From positions 20,204-84,203 of the forward strand of contig NZ_FOKR01000013.1 of the NCBI RefSeq assembly GCF_900112195.1: DNA of 64,000 nt, written 5' to 3'. Source of the stretch: Butyrivibrio sp. YAB3001. Its GTDB lineage: Bacteria > Bacillota > Clostridia > Lachnospirales > Lachnospiraceae. The position numbers and the translations under genes are program-made. The notes beneath the pieces were generated by a model. That model was not told the origin of the DNA. It did no database searches and saw only the letters and a program-made list of their open reading frames with translations. Every line of letters starts with the position of its first letter. Within the stretch, counting starts at the first letter, position 1. This document shows, piece after piece, positions 57,372 through 64,000 of this stretch.

Positions 57372-57602
57372 ATGGACAAGATCTTTGAAGTTGCTGACCG
57401 TTACATAAAATCGAGTGATTGGAAATTGTTTTCAGTTCTGAAGTTTTGCCTAATTTCTTTGGGCATTATGCTTGGAATGCTTGTTAGACCACAGAACAAA
57501 AGAAAAGTCTACGGACTTGCAGGAATAACATTTCTTCTGACATATATTCCGCTAATGGCAAGATTTTTTAAACTGTATATGGATGAGGAGAACGAAGCCT
57601 AA
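57372..57602 (+). CDS. Small membrane protein (76 aa)
   Basis: 76 aa: KYIKSSDWK-type amphipathic start (RYIKSSDWKLFSVLKFC), two hydrophobic helices (residues ~20-37 and ~46-64) and a short acidic end. Similar short proteins in Lachnospiraceae carry the doubtful label 'permease of phosphate ABC transporter'; nothing in the sequence supports transport. Its stop TAA overlaps the ATG of the deformylase gene by one base (TAATG), a translational coupling signal. Confidence 0.7.
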   Translation: MDKIFEVADRYIKSSDWKLFSVLKFCLISLGIMLGMLVRPQNKRKVYGLAGITFLLTYIPLMARFFKLYMDEENEA

Positions 57603-58012
57603 TGGTTAAAAAGATTGTTAGGGATCCAATGTTCCTGCAGCAAAAGTCAGAGTATGCAACAGAGTCTGACAAGCAGGTTATTGTAGATCTGCTTGATACA
57701 TTAAGAGCCAAGCAGGAGCATTGCGTTGGCATGGCCGCCAACATGATTGGTGTGAAGAAAAGAATTATCGTGGTGGCTATGGGACCATTCCATTTTGCTA
57801 TGGTGAATCCTATTATTACCAAGAAGTGTGGAGAATATCAGACAGAAGAGAGCTGTCTTTCTCTCGATGGAGTAAGACCCTGCACCAGATATAAGGAGAT
57901 TGAGGTGGATTATCTTGATCAGGACTTCAAGCCTCAGCATGGGAAGTACAAGGACTTCACAGCTCAGATAATCCAGCATGAGATCGACCATTTTGAGGGA
58001 ATCCTTATATAA
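57602..58012 (+). CDS. def: Divergent peptide deformylase
   Basis: 136 aa. Peptide deformylase removes the formyl group from nascent proteins with a metal held by one Cys and two His. Here motif 1 is GMAANMIG (usual G-x-G-x-AAxQ-x-G, so the catalytic Gln is Met), motif 2 is EESCLS (usual EGCLS, Gly changed to Ser; metal-binding Cys kept) and motif 3 is HEIDH (intact). It fits the short PDF-like subgroup of clostridia; activity is uncertain, and the housekeeping deformylase is probably elsewhere. It overlaps the upstream membrane-protein gene by one base. Confidence 0.82.
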   Translation: MVKKIVRDPMFLQQKSEYATESDKQVIVDLLDTLRAKQEHCVGMAANMIGVKKRIIVVAMGPFHFAMVNPIITKKCGEYQTEESCLSLDGVRPCTRYKEIEVDYLDQDFKPQHGKYKDFTAQIIQHEIDHFEGILI

Positions 58013-58023
58013 ACGAGTTCAGA

Positions 58024-58098
58024 CCGATGCGAGGGAACCGGAAAACGGTTTGCATCGGCCTGTCTTATGATATGTATAGGCATCCCAAAACCTATACA
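58024..58098 (+). other. Two inverted repeats after the deformylase gene
   Basis: First: CCGATGC (58024-58030) with GCATCGG (58052-58058), inner AACCG/CGGTT; strong hairpin but no T-run, so a doubtful terminator. Second: TGTATAGG (58073-58080) with CCTATACA (58091-58098), a 26-bp palindrome-like site 75 bp before the next frame; could be an operator. Confidence 0.4.
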
Positions 58099-58173
58099 AG
58101 AGGTGCTTCTATCATACAGTAATTGCATTGAAATATATATTAAATACCGATTAAATTTGCACGAGGAGAAAAT

Positions 58174-58347
58174 ATGCAGGGGAAGTATCCGGTAATAACA
58201 TTGTGTGGAAGTACCAGGTTTAAAGAGCAGTTCATGGAGGCTCAGAAAAAGCTCACGCTTGAGGGAAACATTGTCATCAGCGTGGGGCTCTTTGGCCATT
58301 CCGGCGATCAGGAAGTCTGGGAGAAACATTTCTGTGAAGATGCCTGA
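58174..58347 (+). pseudogene. 5' fragment of a nucleoside 2-deoxyribosyltransferase-like gene
   Basis: A 57-codon frame with a good SD (CGAGGAGAA) starts PVITLCGSTRFKEQFMEAQK and contains ISVGLFGHSGDQEVWE, the N-terminal half of a ~110-residue clostridial family with a deoxyribosyltransferase-like Rossmann fold. It ends after HFCEDA where the second half, with the usual catalytic residues, should follow. Truncated, and still expressed if the SD works. Confidence 0.7.
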
Positions 58348-58360
58348 GGGGCAGGGCGTC

Positions 58361-58408
58361 AAAAAGGCTGCCACACTAAATTAGTGCGACAGCCCCATTA
58401 TGATATTA
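58361..58408 (-). terminator. Minus-strand terminator at the end of a gene remnant
   Basis: On the minus strand GGCTGTCGCACTA...TAGTGTGGCAGCC is followed by five T (58361-58365). It sits just past a minus-strand stop at 58408-58406, and the frame before it reads HSADEYMREIHKEGGYKAAL (about 58406-58470), the C-terminal tail of an unrecognised gene whose body is lost. Confidence 0.65.
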
Positions 58409-58441
58409 GAGAGATAGCGCAGCCTTGTAGCCGCCTTCTTT

Positions 58442-58627
58442 ATGAATCTCGCGCATGTATTCATCTGCGGAATGGATATGCAGTGGGCCAAGCTTTTGGA
58501 ATGTCTCAGTAATTCCGGATTGTCGATCAAAGAAATGAAAAAATATGTGGATTTATGCATCATTGGAGACATTGCGCATAGCATTATCTTCCTCATCTCA
58601 ACCACGTTTAAAAATATTTATTCATGA
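58442..58627 (+). pseudogene. MerR-family regulator fragment
   Basis: From about 58470 the plus strand reads MQWAKLLECLSNSGLSIKEM and KKYVDLC, the second half of a MerR HTH domain (CLxxSGLSIKEMKKYVDL). The DNA-recognition helix and start are missing; upstream the frame overlaps a minus-strand tail of another gene. The dimerisation helix and effector domain are missing too. Remnant. Confidence 0.6.
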
Positions 58628-59633
58628 ATTCGGAACTCACTTCGATACTCTTTACCGGATCATTGTCAATCCAGTTCATGTGAGTTTCCAAAATAACTGC
58701 CATAACACCCTTTTCCTTTATGACTTCAGAAAGGCACTTAAGATTCATATTGCCTTTTCCAAGTTCTGTGGCCTTTTCTTTAAGGATGGGTGTCATATAT
58801 GGTCCTTTTTGAGTGTTTCCTCTGTCATTAATATGCCAGTACTTAAGACGTGAACCGAGCTTTTCTATTATTGGATAGACGTCAGCTCCTCCGTCAGTCA
58901 TCCAATATGTGTCCAGCTCAAAATTCACATATTCACCGTCAGTGTTTTCTATAATCACATCATAAGCTGTCTTATTCGTTGAAACCTTCTGCAATTCACA
59001 GTTGTGATTATGATATAAAAGCTTTACGCCGTGTTCTTTCAGAGCTTTTCCTGCAGTATTTAACCGCTCTGCCAGACTCTCAACCTCGTTTAAATCGCTA
59101 TAATCAAACCTGTACATTCCTGTTATAACAACTACGTCTGTGCCATAGCTTTTTGCAAGATTCGCAACTTTCTCAGGATCTGCTTCTATTGCACCGAGAT
59201 TTGAATGCATACTGCTTACCTTGAGCCCGCTCTCATAAATAAGCGTATGCCAATCCTGATTACCGCTGTTTCCTATGTCCATTCCACCAAATTTTGTCAA
59301 AAGCTTTACTATAAAAGAAGATTTTTCTATCATGAAATCATTTATCTCTATATAATCATATCCGGCAGCCTTAACATGTTTCAAAGCGTCAAGCGTAGTG
59401 TCGTAATTATCTGATACTGTACCGAGCATAATCTGCTGCACACCTTTTATTACAGTATTCTCCTGAGTATTAAGCTGTGCACTGAAATAATCAGCTATTT
59501 CTTTTCTTGTAACTTCATAAGGTCCTGCTGTGGCATTTAGATATATATTTCTTATCAAAAAGGCAATAATCATGCACAACACGGCAATTAAGACGGTGAA
59601 TATCAGCGGCTTTTTTTCATTTAACTTTCTCAT
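58608..59633 (-). CDS. Membrane-anchored sugar phosphate isomerase/epimerase-like protein
   Basis: 341 aa: an N-terminal membrane anchor or uncleaved signal (residues ~9-30, PLIFTVLIAVLCMIIAFLIR), then a xylose-isomerase-like TIM barrel (AP endonuclease family 2). Visible are AAGYDYIEINDF, VSSMHSNLGAIE, VKLLYHNHNCELQ, VNFELDTYW, YWHINDRG and ILETHM, with the expected metal-binding Glu, His, Asp and Glu positions. Extracytoplasmic placement is unusual for this fold. The substrate is unknown (inositol or hexose derivatives are typical). It is divergent from a TetR-type regulator, which probably controls it. Confidence 0.85.
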   Translation of the reverse strand: MRKLNEKKPLIFTVLIAVLCMIIAFLIRNIYLNATAGPYEVTRKEIADYFSAQLNTQENTVIKGVQQIMLGTVSDNYDTTLDALKHVKAAGYDYIEINDFMIEKSSFIVKLLTKFGGMDIGNSGNQDWHTLIYESGLKVSSMHSNLGAIEADPEKVANLAKSYGTDVVVITGMYRFDYSDLNEVESLAERLNTAGKALKEHGVKLLYHNHNCELQKVSTNKTAYDVIIENTDGEYVNFELDTYWMTDGGADVYPIIEKLGSRLKYWHINDRGNTQKGPYMTPILKEKATELGKGNMNLKCLSEVIKEKGVMAVILETHMNWIDNDPVKSIEVSSEFMNKYF

Positions 59634-59670
59634 TTTAGATACTTATATTTCCTTTCGGTTTATTTTTGCT

Positions 59671-59730
59671 TATAATATAATCATCATGTGTTGATTTCAA
59701 CCGACAAATATTTTACTTCTGTTGATTTCA
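59671..59730 (+). promoter_or_regulatory. Candidate divergent control region of the TetR/isomerase pair
   Basis: TATAAT at 59671-59676 (-35 weak) gives a likely start near 59683. TGTTGATTTCA occurs at 59689-59699 and 59720-59730, direct copies 31 bp apart (three turns), both in the leader of the TetR gene. The half site GTTGA...TCAAC at 59690-59700 is partly palindromic. A plausible autoregulatory operator. Confidence 0.5.
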
Positions 59731-59744
59731 GAAAAGGAGTATCA

Positions 59745-60305
59745 ATGACTGCCTCCGGAGAGACCAAGATTTTACATACAAAAGAGCGTATAAGAAATTC
59801 CCTTATACAAATGCTTGGAAATATCACTATAGAAAAGATAACTATAAAGGAATTATGTATGACAGCCGGCATAAACAGGACAACTTTTTATAAATATTAT
59901 GGCAGTCAATATGACGTGTTAAACGAAATTGCTTCAATATATATATCTAAAACAACCGCTCTGCTTATGGAGAATTTAGCCGAGGATCGGAAAATAGCTG
60001 ATGATTTGGTGAATGCACTTCAGTTCATAAAAGACAATGCGGATTTTTTTATCTTATTTCTGGGAAAAGATAACTTAAATCCTATATCAGATATAAGCTC
60101 ATTACTACCGGATTTTAATAAATTTGTGCTGGCATCTATGCGTAATTCATCTATCACAGAATATGAAAAAAAATATCTGTCCTCCTATGTTTTACACGGA
60201 AGTGTCAAAATGATAAGCGACTGGATATCTGACGGATGCAGCCTTAGCTGTCAGAAAATGTGCAGTTTAATATTAAATGCATCCGGAAGAGTAATAGGAA
60301 TATGA
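59745..60305 (+). CDS. TetR/AcrR-family transcriptional regulator
   Basis: 186 aa from ATG 59745, with AAAGGAG 5 nt upstream; an earlier in-frame ATG (59688) has no SD. The N-terminal HTH is TKERIRNSLIQML...ITIEKITIKELCMTAGINRT, then TFYKYYGSQYDVL, typical of TetR. The C-terminal ligand domain resembles the TetR_C_7-like type. It is divergent from the isomerase gene and upstream of alcohol-dehydrogenase remnants, so its former target may have included those genes. The inducer is unknown. Confidence 0.9.
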   Translation: MTASGETKILHTKERIRNSLIQMLGNITIEKITIKELCMTAGINRTTFYKYYGSQYDVLNEIASIYISKTTALLMENLAEDRKIADDLVNALQFIKDNADFFILFLGKDNLNPISDISSLLPDFNKFVLASMRNSSITEYEKKYLSSYVLHGSVKMISDWISDGCSLSCQKMCSLILNASGRVIGI

Positions 60306-60331
60306 ATTGTAGTAAATGAAAGGAGAATGCT

Positions 60332-60684
60332 ATGGAAAACTTTACTTTTTACTCACCAACTTTTTTGCCTTTGGAAAAGACACAGAGAATGACGCCGGGA
60401 AATATGTTAAGCGTTTTGGCGGAAGCAAAGTTCTTATCCATTATGGCGGTGGCAGCGTAATCGATTCTTCAAAAGCTATCGCAGCCGGTATAACTGATAC
60501 TGATATCATGGCGCATTTACATGAGAGATATCTTACAAATTCAAAGGATGTTGAAGTAACAGACAGACTTATAGAAGGGCTCCTTATGATCCACGAAGGT
60601 CCACGAGTAATAGAAAATCCTGATAATTATGAAGCAAGAGCGAATATAATGTGGGCAGGAATGATGGCACATAACAATTTATAG
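60332..60684 (+). pseudogene. Iron-dependent (butanol-type) alcohol dehydrogenase, frameshifted and internally deleted
   Basis: ATG 60332 with AAAGGAG starts MENFTFYSPTF, the normal start of NADPH-dependent butanol dehydrogenases. The frame must shift once in a T-run near 60360 to continue FAFGKDTENDAGKYVKRFGG. At IHYGGGSVIDSSKAIAAG the first GGGS loop is fused straight to the second (GGGSVIDSxKAIA); the ~50 residues normally between are lost. A second internal deletion joins AAGIT to VTDRLIEGLL. It ends at RANIMWAGMMAHNNL, without the iron-binding His residues. Non-functional. Confidence 0.85.
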
Positions 60685-60836
60685 GATTTATCTGGGGTGT
60701 GTGGCATTTGCCGCTGTATTTTTATCCTGCTCAGTTGCAGCATCAAAGGTTTGTGATGAACCCAATTTTTGTTGAAATAGTAATTGATGTGCTTTTCTTT
60801 GTGATAATCACACGGACAAAGTTCTTTAAAAAGTGA
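60684..60836 (+). pseudogene. C-terminal remnant of a CPBP (CAAX-like) membrane protease
   Basis: The 51-codon frame reads GFIWGVWHLPLYFYPAQ, the second conserved motif of CPBP/Abi intramembrane proteases, then a hydrophobic helix (IFVEIVIDVLFFVIITRT) and stop. There is no start and motif 1 (EExxxR) is missing. It directly abuts the alcohol dehydrogenase remnant, one more deletion junction. Confidence 0.7.
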
Positions 60837-60884
60837 TTGGATAGTATTAGATAAAATAAAAAGAAAAATGTTGGAGCCACGATA

Positions 60885-61748
60885 ATGGAACGTGAAGAAT
60901 TAAAAGAGGCAATTGTTAGGGATTTAAACTCTGAGGAATACCCATTTGTTGTAGAAGTAAAAGGGAATACGGTTATTGGACACTGGAAGGTACAAGAGGT
61001 GCCTCAGAATGTGGATGAAAAGAAGCTACGATCTTTTTCTGTGAAGTACAAGCTTCGAAAAAACAAGACCTTTTGCGGTGGCGAAATGACAGCACAGCGT
61101 TATGATTATACTCCACCGACGAGTACGCAAACGAAAACCGTGTATTCGGTTTCGGCTTCGGATAATCTGCCTTGGAGAAAAAAGGTTGATGCGAAGGATT
61201 ATCCTAATATCAGCTATGATGCTCAAAAGTTGTATTCCATTATAGAACAATATCTGATGAACAATGGTTTTTTCTATCGTCCAGGTGTATGGAATTCTGC
61301 ATACATTGATTGGAATGCTGGATTTAAGCTCCGTGTTGTAGGTGTTTTGTTTATTTTGGTGGGATGCTTTGTATTTGGGGGATGTATAGAAACTGGAGTT
61401 TTATTATTTCAGTTATTTCCTCTTATCTATGTTGTTGTCGGGATAGGGGTGCTTCTAATTGGCCTGGGGAAGGTGAAATTTTATGATCTAAGGCGGGATA
61501 TTGCTATAAAGGTGATATTGGGAATTATTATAGGTGGATGGCTGGTGGTGTTTGCGTTTATTCTTTTGACATCGTTTACAAGCTTTAAGAATGGGGAGAT
61601 TCCGCTGACATTTATTCTGGTGACTATAGTTTTCTTGGGGCAGCAGGTAGATGAAGGGCTGTTCCTGCAGGATAACATTTCCAATCTGTCGCATGTTTTA
61701 GGCGGTATTGTTGGCGCTATTGTGGGGTACAGGCTGAACAAGAAGTGA
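60885..61748 (+). CDS. Membrane protein with rhomboid-like C-terminus lacking the catalytic serine
   Basis: 287 aa. Residues 1-~145 are a soluble domain of unknown type (EELKEAIVRDLNSEEYPFVV, SVKYKLRKNKTFCGGEM). About five hydrophobic helices follow (~147-168, 176-200, 208-231, 240-257, 268-284). From residue ~221 the sequence VVFAFILLTSFTSF, EIPLTFILV and DNISNLSHVLGGIVGAIVGY matches the last helices of clostridial rhomboid proteases, including the His helix. The GASG of the preceding helix is replaced by GGWL, so the serine is missing. Either an in-frame fusion made by deletion or an inactive rhomboid relative. No clear SD beyond a GGAG-like stretch. Confidence 0.65.
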   Translation: MEREELKEAIVRDLNSEEYPFVVEVKGNTVIGHWKVQEVPQNVDEKKLRSFSVKYKLRKNKTFCGGEMTAQRYDYTPPTSTQTKTVYSVSASDNLPWRKKVDAKDYPNISYDAQKLYSIIEQYLMNNGFFYRPGVWNSAYIDWNAGFKLRVVGVLFILVGCFVFGGCIETGVLLFQLFPLIYVVVGIGVLLIGLGKVKFYDLRRDIAIKVILGIIIGGWLVVFAFILLTSFTSFKNGEIPLTFILVTIVFLGQQVDEGLFLQDNISNLSHVLGGIVGAIVGYRLNKK

Positions 61749-61783
61749 TGATGTGAGATTCGATTACGGATCGAGGAAGAAAT

Positions 61784-62497
61784 ATGCTTAGGATAGCAAT
61801 TGTTGAGGATGAAAAAGAATATCAGGCAAGTCTTGTTGAGTACCTTAGCAGATATGAAAAAGACCATAACGATAGTTTTATTGTAAGAACCTTTTATGAT
61901 GGTATAGATATACTGGATGACTATACATCGGATTATGATCTTATCTTTCTTGATATACATATGAAACATCAGGATGGTATGACAACAGCGAAAAAGATAA
62001 GAGAATTAGATCCTGATGTGATCATAGTCTTCATAACTGCACTTGCTCAGTATGCGATAGAAGGCTATAAGGTTAATGCTTTGGATTTTATATTAAAGCC
62101 GGTTGTATATGAGCAGCTTGTCGTTACAATGGACCGGGTGCTGAAAACATCTGATAAGTTTCGGAAAGATAAGACACTTATTGTTCTTGATGATGGTGCG
62201 AAGCGGAAAGTGTCTGTCAGTGATATTTATTACATCGAGGTAGTGGCGCATGATGTATTTGTTCATTGCAGTCTTGGTACTTTGGAGCACAAGCGAAGCA
62301 CTCTTACCGCAATGGCAGAAGAATTATCGGACTATAATTTTGTAAAAGCGGGCCAGTCTCAGCTGGTTAATCTTAAATATGTTGATCAGATAAATGGAGA
62401 CATAGTACGGGTTCATGGTGAGGATATTTACCTAAGCAGGAGTCAGAAAAAGAATTTTTTGGCTGCATTTGCGCAGTATGTAGGAGCGGAAATATAG
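61784..62497 (+). CDS. LytTR-family response regulator
   Basis: 237 aa: a CheY-like receiver (IVEDEKEYQ with the acidic pair at 9-10, phosphoacceptor Asp57 in LIFLDIHMKHQDG, Thr/Lys in FITALA and DFILKPV) and a LytTR DNA-binding domain (residues ~130-235, VSVSDIYYIEVVAHDVFVHC, FVKAGQSQLVNLKYVDQI). Such regulators (AgrA, VirR, LytT types) control extracellular functions or bacteriocins. The kinase gene starts right after its stop (TAGATG), so the two are one operon. Confidence 0.93.
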   Translation: MLRIAIVEDEKEYQASLVEYLSRYEKDHNDSFIVRTFYDGIDILDDYTSDYDLIFLDIHMKHQDGMTTAKKIRELDPDVIIVFITALAQYAIEGYKVNALDFILKPVVYEQLVVTMDRVLKTSDKFRKDKTLIVLDDGAKRKVSVSDIYYIEVVAHDVFVHCSLGTLEHKRSTLTAMAEELSDYNFVKAGQSQLVNLKYVDQINGDIVRVHGEDIYLSRSQKKNFLAAFAQYVGAEI

Positions 62498-63796
62498 ATG
62501 GACGGATTCAATTTCAGATATCTGCTGGAGATGCTGATGCCAACTATTGGGCTCTGCATAGTAATTGGAAAAAGAAAAAATGGACTTATAAAGGCAATAT
62601 GTTGCATTGCTGTAAGTCAGATTTTTAACTATGCTATGATTTTGGCGGCAAAAAATGTTGGCTATGCCGAAACAGAGATCATAACCGGGATGGCAGGATA
62701 TGCTTTTATTATCGGATGGTTCATAGTTTCGTGGCTTTTTGTTGTGGCCTCAATATATTTGTGGACCGAGGTAACGTTATATGAGGCTGTATACATTTTT
62801 GCAGTTAGTTATTCCATAGAACATATCTTTTATTGCATAAGGTCGTTAGTTGAGTATGTTTTAAATGGTAAAATCCTGGCAGATCAGCCTGTTATATACA
62901 TGGCGTGCCTCATTGGTTCATTTCTTTTGGCTTACTATTGGTTTGCCAAGGGAACGGTGAAAAATGGCAGATTTTATGTTGAGACGGTTACTGCTACTTC
63001 GGCAACTATCGGAATTCTGCTTATTGTATGGCTTCTTAGTCTGGTATCGGGGATTTTTGGATTTACTTATCTTCATTGCATTTATGCGATCTTGAGCTGC
63101 ATTTTTATACTTTCTAACCAGCGTGCGCAGCTTATCAGGGAGAATGAAAGGGCGGAGTTTAAGGTCAAGGAGCAGATTTGGAAGGATACTCAGGCAAGAT
63201 ATGAGATTTCAAAAGATGCCATGGCTATCGTAAACCAGCATTATCATGATATGAAACATCAGATAAGTGCGCTGGCTAGTATGGAAGATGATGAGAAACG
63301 GCGTGGGATTCTATCTGAGATGGAAAATGATATAGCGGTGTATGATGCAGTTGTCAGAACAGGAAATGAGTACCTGGATACGGTTCTTACAGAGAAAAAA
63401 CTGATCTGCCATAGTAAGCATATTCAGATGAGTTGTATCGCAGATGGTTCACAGCTTTCTTTTATGGAGGAGATAGATCTTTATACGCTGATGGGGAATG
63501 CCCTTGATAACGCGATTGAAGCAAACGAGAAGATAGCGGATACAGCAAGGCGCTGGATTTCTGTTCAGATACAGGACAAAAAAGGAATTGTTCTTGTTGA
63601 AATTATTAACCCATATGAAGGGGATATAAAGATGAATGGGGATGTTCCGGAGACATCAAAAGAGGATAAAATAAGTCACGGCTTTGGAAGCGGCAGCATT
63701 AAGGCAATCACTGAAAAATACAAAGGCCAGATGATAATAAAGACCGATAATAACAAATATCTTCTCAGGCTGATTTTTACAGAAAATGGCAACTGA
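62498..63796 (+). CDS. AgrC-like sensor histidine kinase (GHKL type)
   Basis: 432 aa. Six or so membrane helices in residues 1-210, then a coiled linker (QRAQLIRENERAEFKVKEQI). The dimerisation/phosphoacceptor region is NQHYHDMKHQISALASM (His in the family position). The HATPase_c_5 domain has an N-box GNALDNAIEAN and the G-box GFGSGSIKAITEKYKG. This is the AgrC/FsrC class that often senses peptides; no peptide gene such as agrD or agrB is visible before the window ends. Cotranscribed with the LytTR regulator. Confidence 0.92.
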   Translation: MDGFNFRYLLEMLMPTIGLCIVIGKRKNGLIKAICCIAVSQIFNYAMILAAKNVGYAETEIITGMAGYAFIIGWFIVSWLFVVASIYLWTEVTLYEAVYIFAVSYSIEHIFYCIRSLVEYVLNGKILADQPVIYMACLIGSFLLAYYWFAKGTVKNGRFYVETVTATSATIGILLIVWLLSLVSGIFGFTYLHCIYAILSCIFILSNQRAQLIRENERAEFKVKEQIWKDTQARYEISKDAMAIVNQHYHDMKHQISALASMEDDEKRRGILSEMENDIAVYDAVVRTGNEYLDTVLTEKKLICHSKHIQMSCIADGSQLSFMEEIDLYTLMGNALDNAIEANEKIADTARRWISVQIQDKKGIVLVEIINPYEGDIKMNGDVPETSKEDKISHGFGSGSIKAITEKYKGQMIIKTDNNKYLLRLIFTENGN

Positions 63797-63815
63797 ATTA
63801 CCGGATTTGACAAAG

Positions 63816-63848
63816 AAAAAGCAGGATATGACAAAACCTGCTTTTTTT
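63816..63848 (+). terminator. Intrinsic terminator after the kinase gene
   Basis: AAAGCAGG (63818-63825) pairs with CCTGCTTT (63837-63844), followed by a T-run to 63848. Confidence 0.88.
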
Positions 63849-63906
63849 ATTTGCAAAATGATAATCTCATAGCACAGAAAACGCGCATTTTTTAAAGGAG
63901 AGGGTT

Positions 63907-64000
63907 ATGAGTAAAGGAAGAAAAATAGTCGGAACAATCATACGCAGCATTCTGATAGTATTTTTGGCCATGATCATAGTTGCGTTAAATAGCATTTTAC
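63907..64000 (+). CDS. Start of a membrane or secreted protein (cut by window end)
   Basis: AAAGGAGAGG lies 4 nt before ATG 63907. The first 31 residues are MSKGRKIVGTIIRSILIVFL and then AMIIVALNSIL, a basic start and a single hydrophobic segment, fitting a signal peptide or membrane anchor. It lies downstream of the two-component pair but behind its terminator. Function cannot be told from this fragment. Confidence 0.7.
   Translation, partial: MSKGRKIVGTIIRSILIVFLAMIIVALNSIL

Noticed and set aside
1..64000. tRNA, rRNA, prophage or integrase genes
   Set aside because: No tRNA-like cloverleaf, rRNA stretch, integrase or phage structural gene was recognised on reading either strand; only the IS110 remnant indicates mobility.

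Overview
The window looks like a chromosomal segment of a low-GC Gram-positive anaerobe of the Lachnospiraceae (Butyrivibrio/Pseudobutyrivibrio-like, probably a rumen or gut organism). This rests on the clostridial housekeeping order uvrC-hprK-glk-murB-rapZ-whiA-HPr, a SAM-I riboswitch upstream of metK, a LytTR/AgrC-type regulatory pair, and secreted repeat proteins (InlB-type and YDG/MBG-type repeats) of a kind common in that family. The species is an inference; no rRNA or tRNA gene was recognised.

Layout. 1-4463: the 3' end of a very large YDG-repeat surface protein (A). 4561-16078: housekeeping genes: pyrG (minus), ftsH, uvrC, hprK, a ROK glucokinase, murB, rapZ, whiA and a Crh-like HPr. 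16476-34432: a surface-protein island of two tandem units. Each unit is a small (78-83 aa) companion gene followed 21-25 bp later by a giant secreted protein (B, 1781 aa; C, 3930 aa). Proteins A, B and C end in the same unusual tail: a doubled VLGA-x-R motif, a T-E-D-x-TN segment, one hydrophobic helix and a charged tail, where an LPXTG signal would be expected. 34650-51199: housekeeping again: riboswitch-metK, dnaE (minus), pfkA, a SpoU rRNA methyltransferase, proC, an SH3/SleB-type wall hydrolase, argF, birA, coaX, a small conserved protein, dusB, greA and lysS. 51470-64000: an accessory, eroded stretch. It holds an AAA-ATPase/PD-(D/E)XK protein, a DUF4869 gene beside an ATPase gene broken by an IS110 remnant, a chemoreceptor, and a string of fragments (manA, MerR, nucleoside-deoxyribosyltransferase-like, iron-dependent alcohol dehydrogenase, CPBP protease). 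Between the fragments lie intact small genes (ArsC/Spx-like, divergent deformylase), a TetR/isomerase divergent pair, a rhomboid-tailed membrane protein, and a LytTR response regulator with its GHKL kinase.

How the parts connect. hprK and the adjacent HPr paralogue, which has Glu at the His-15 position but keeps Ser-46, form a carbon-catabolite sensing pair next to glucokinase, with pfkA further on. rapZ, whiA and murB tie this to envelope and cell-division control. ftsH, the wall hydrolase and the giant surface proteins are envelope functions. The most interesting candidate for an undescribed system is the surface island: a conserved W-Q-G-K small protein paired with a giant repeat protein carrying the doubled VLGA-x-R tail. 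DNA-level tandem repeats (495 bp, 576 bp x3, and a 520-bp Pro/Glu/Asp minisatellite) suggest that these proteins change length rapidly.
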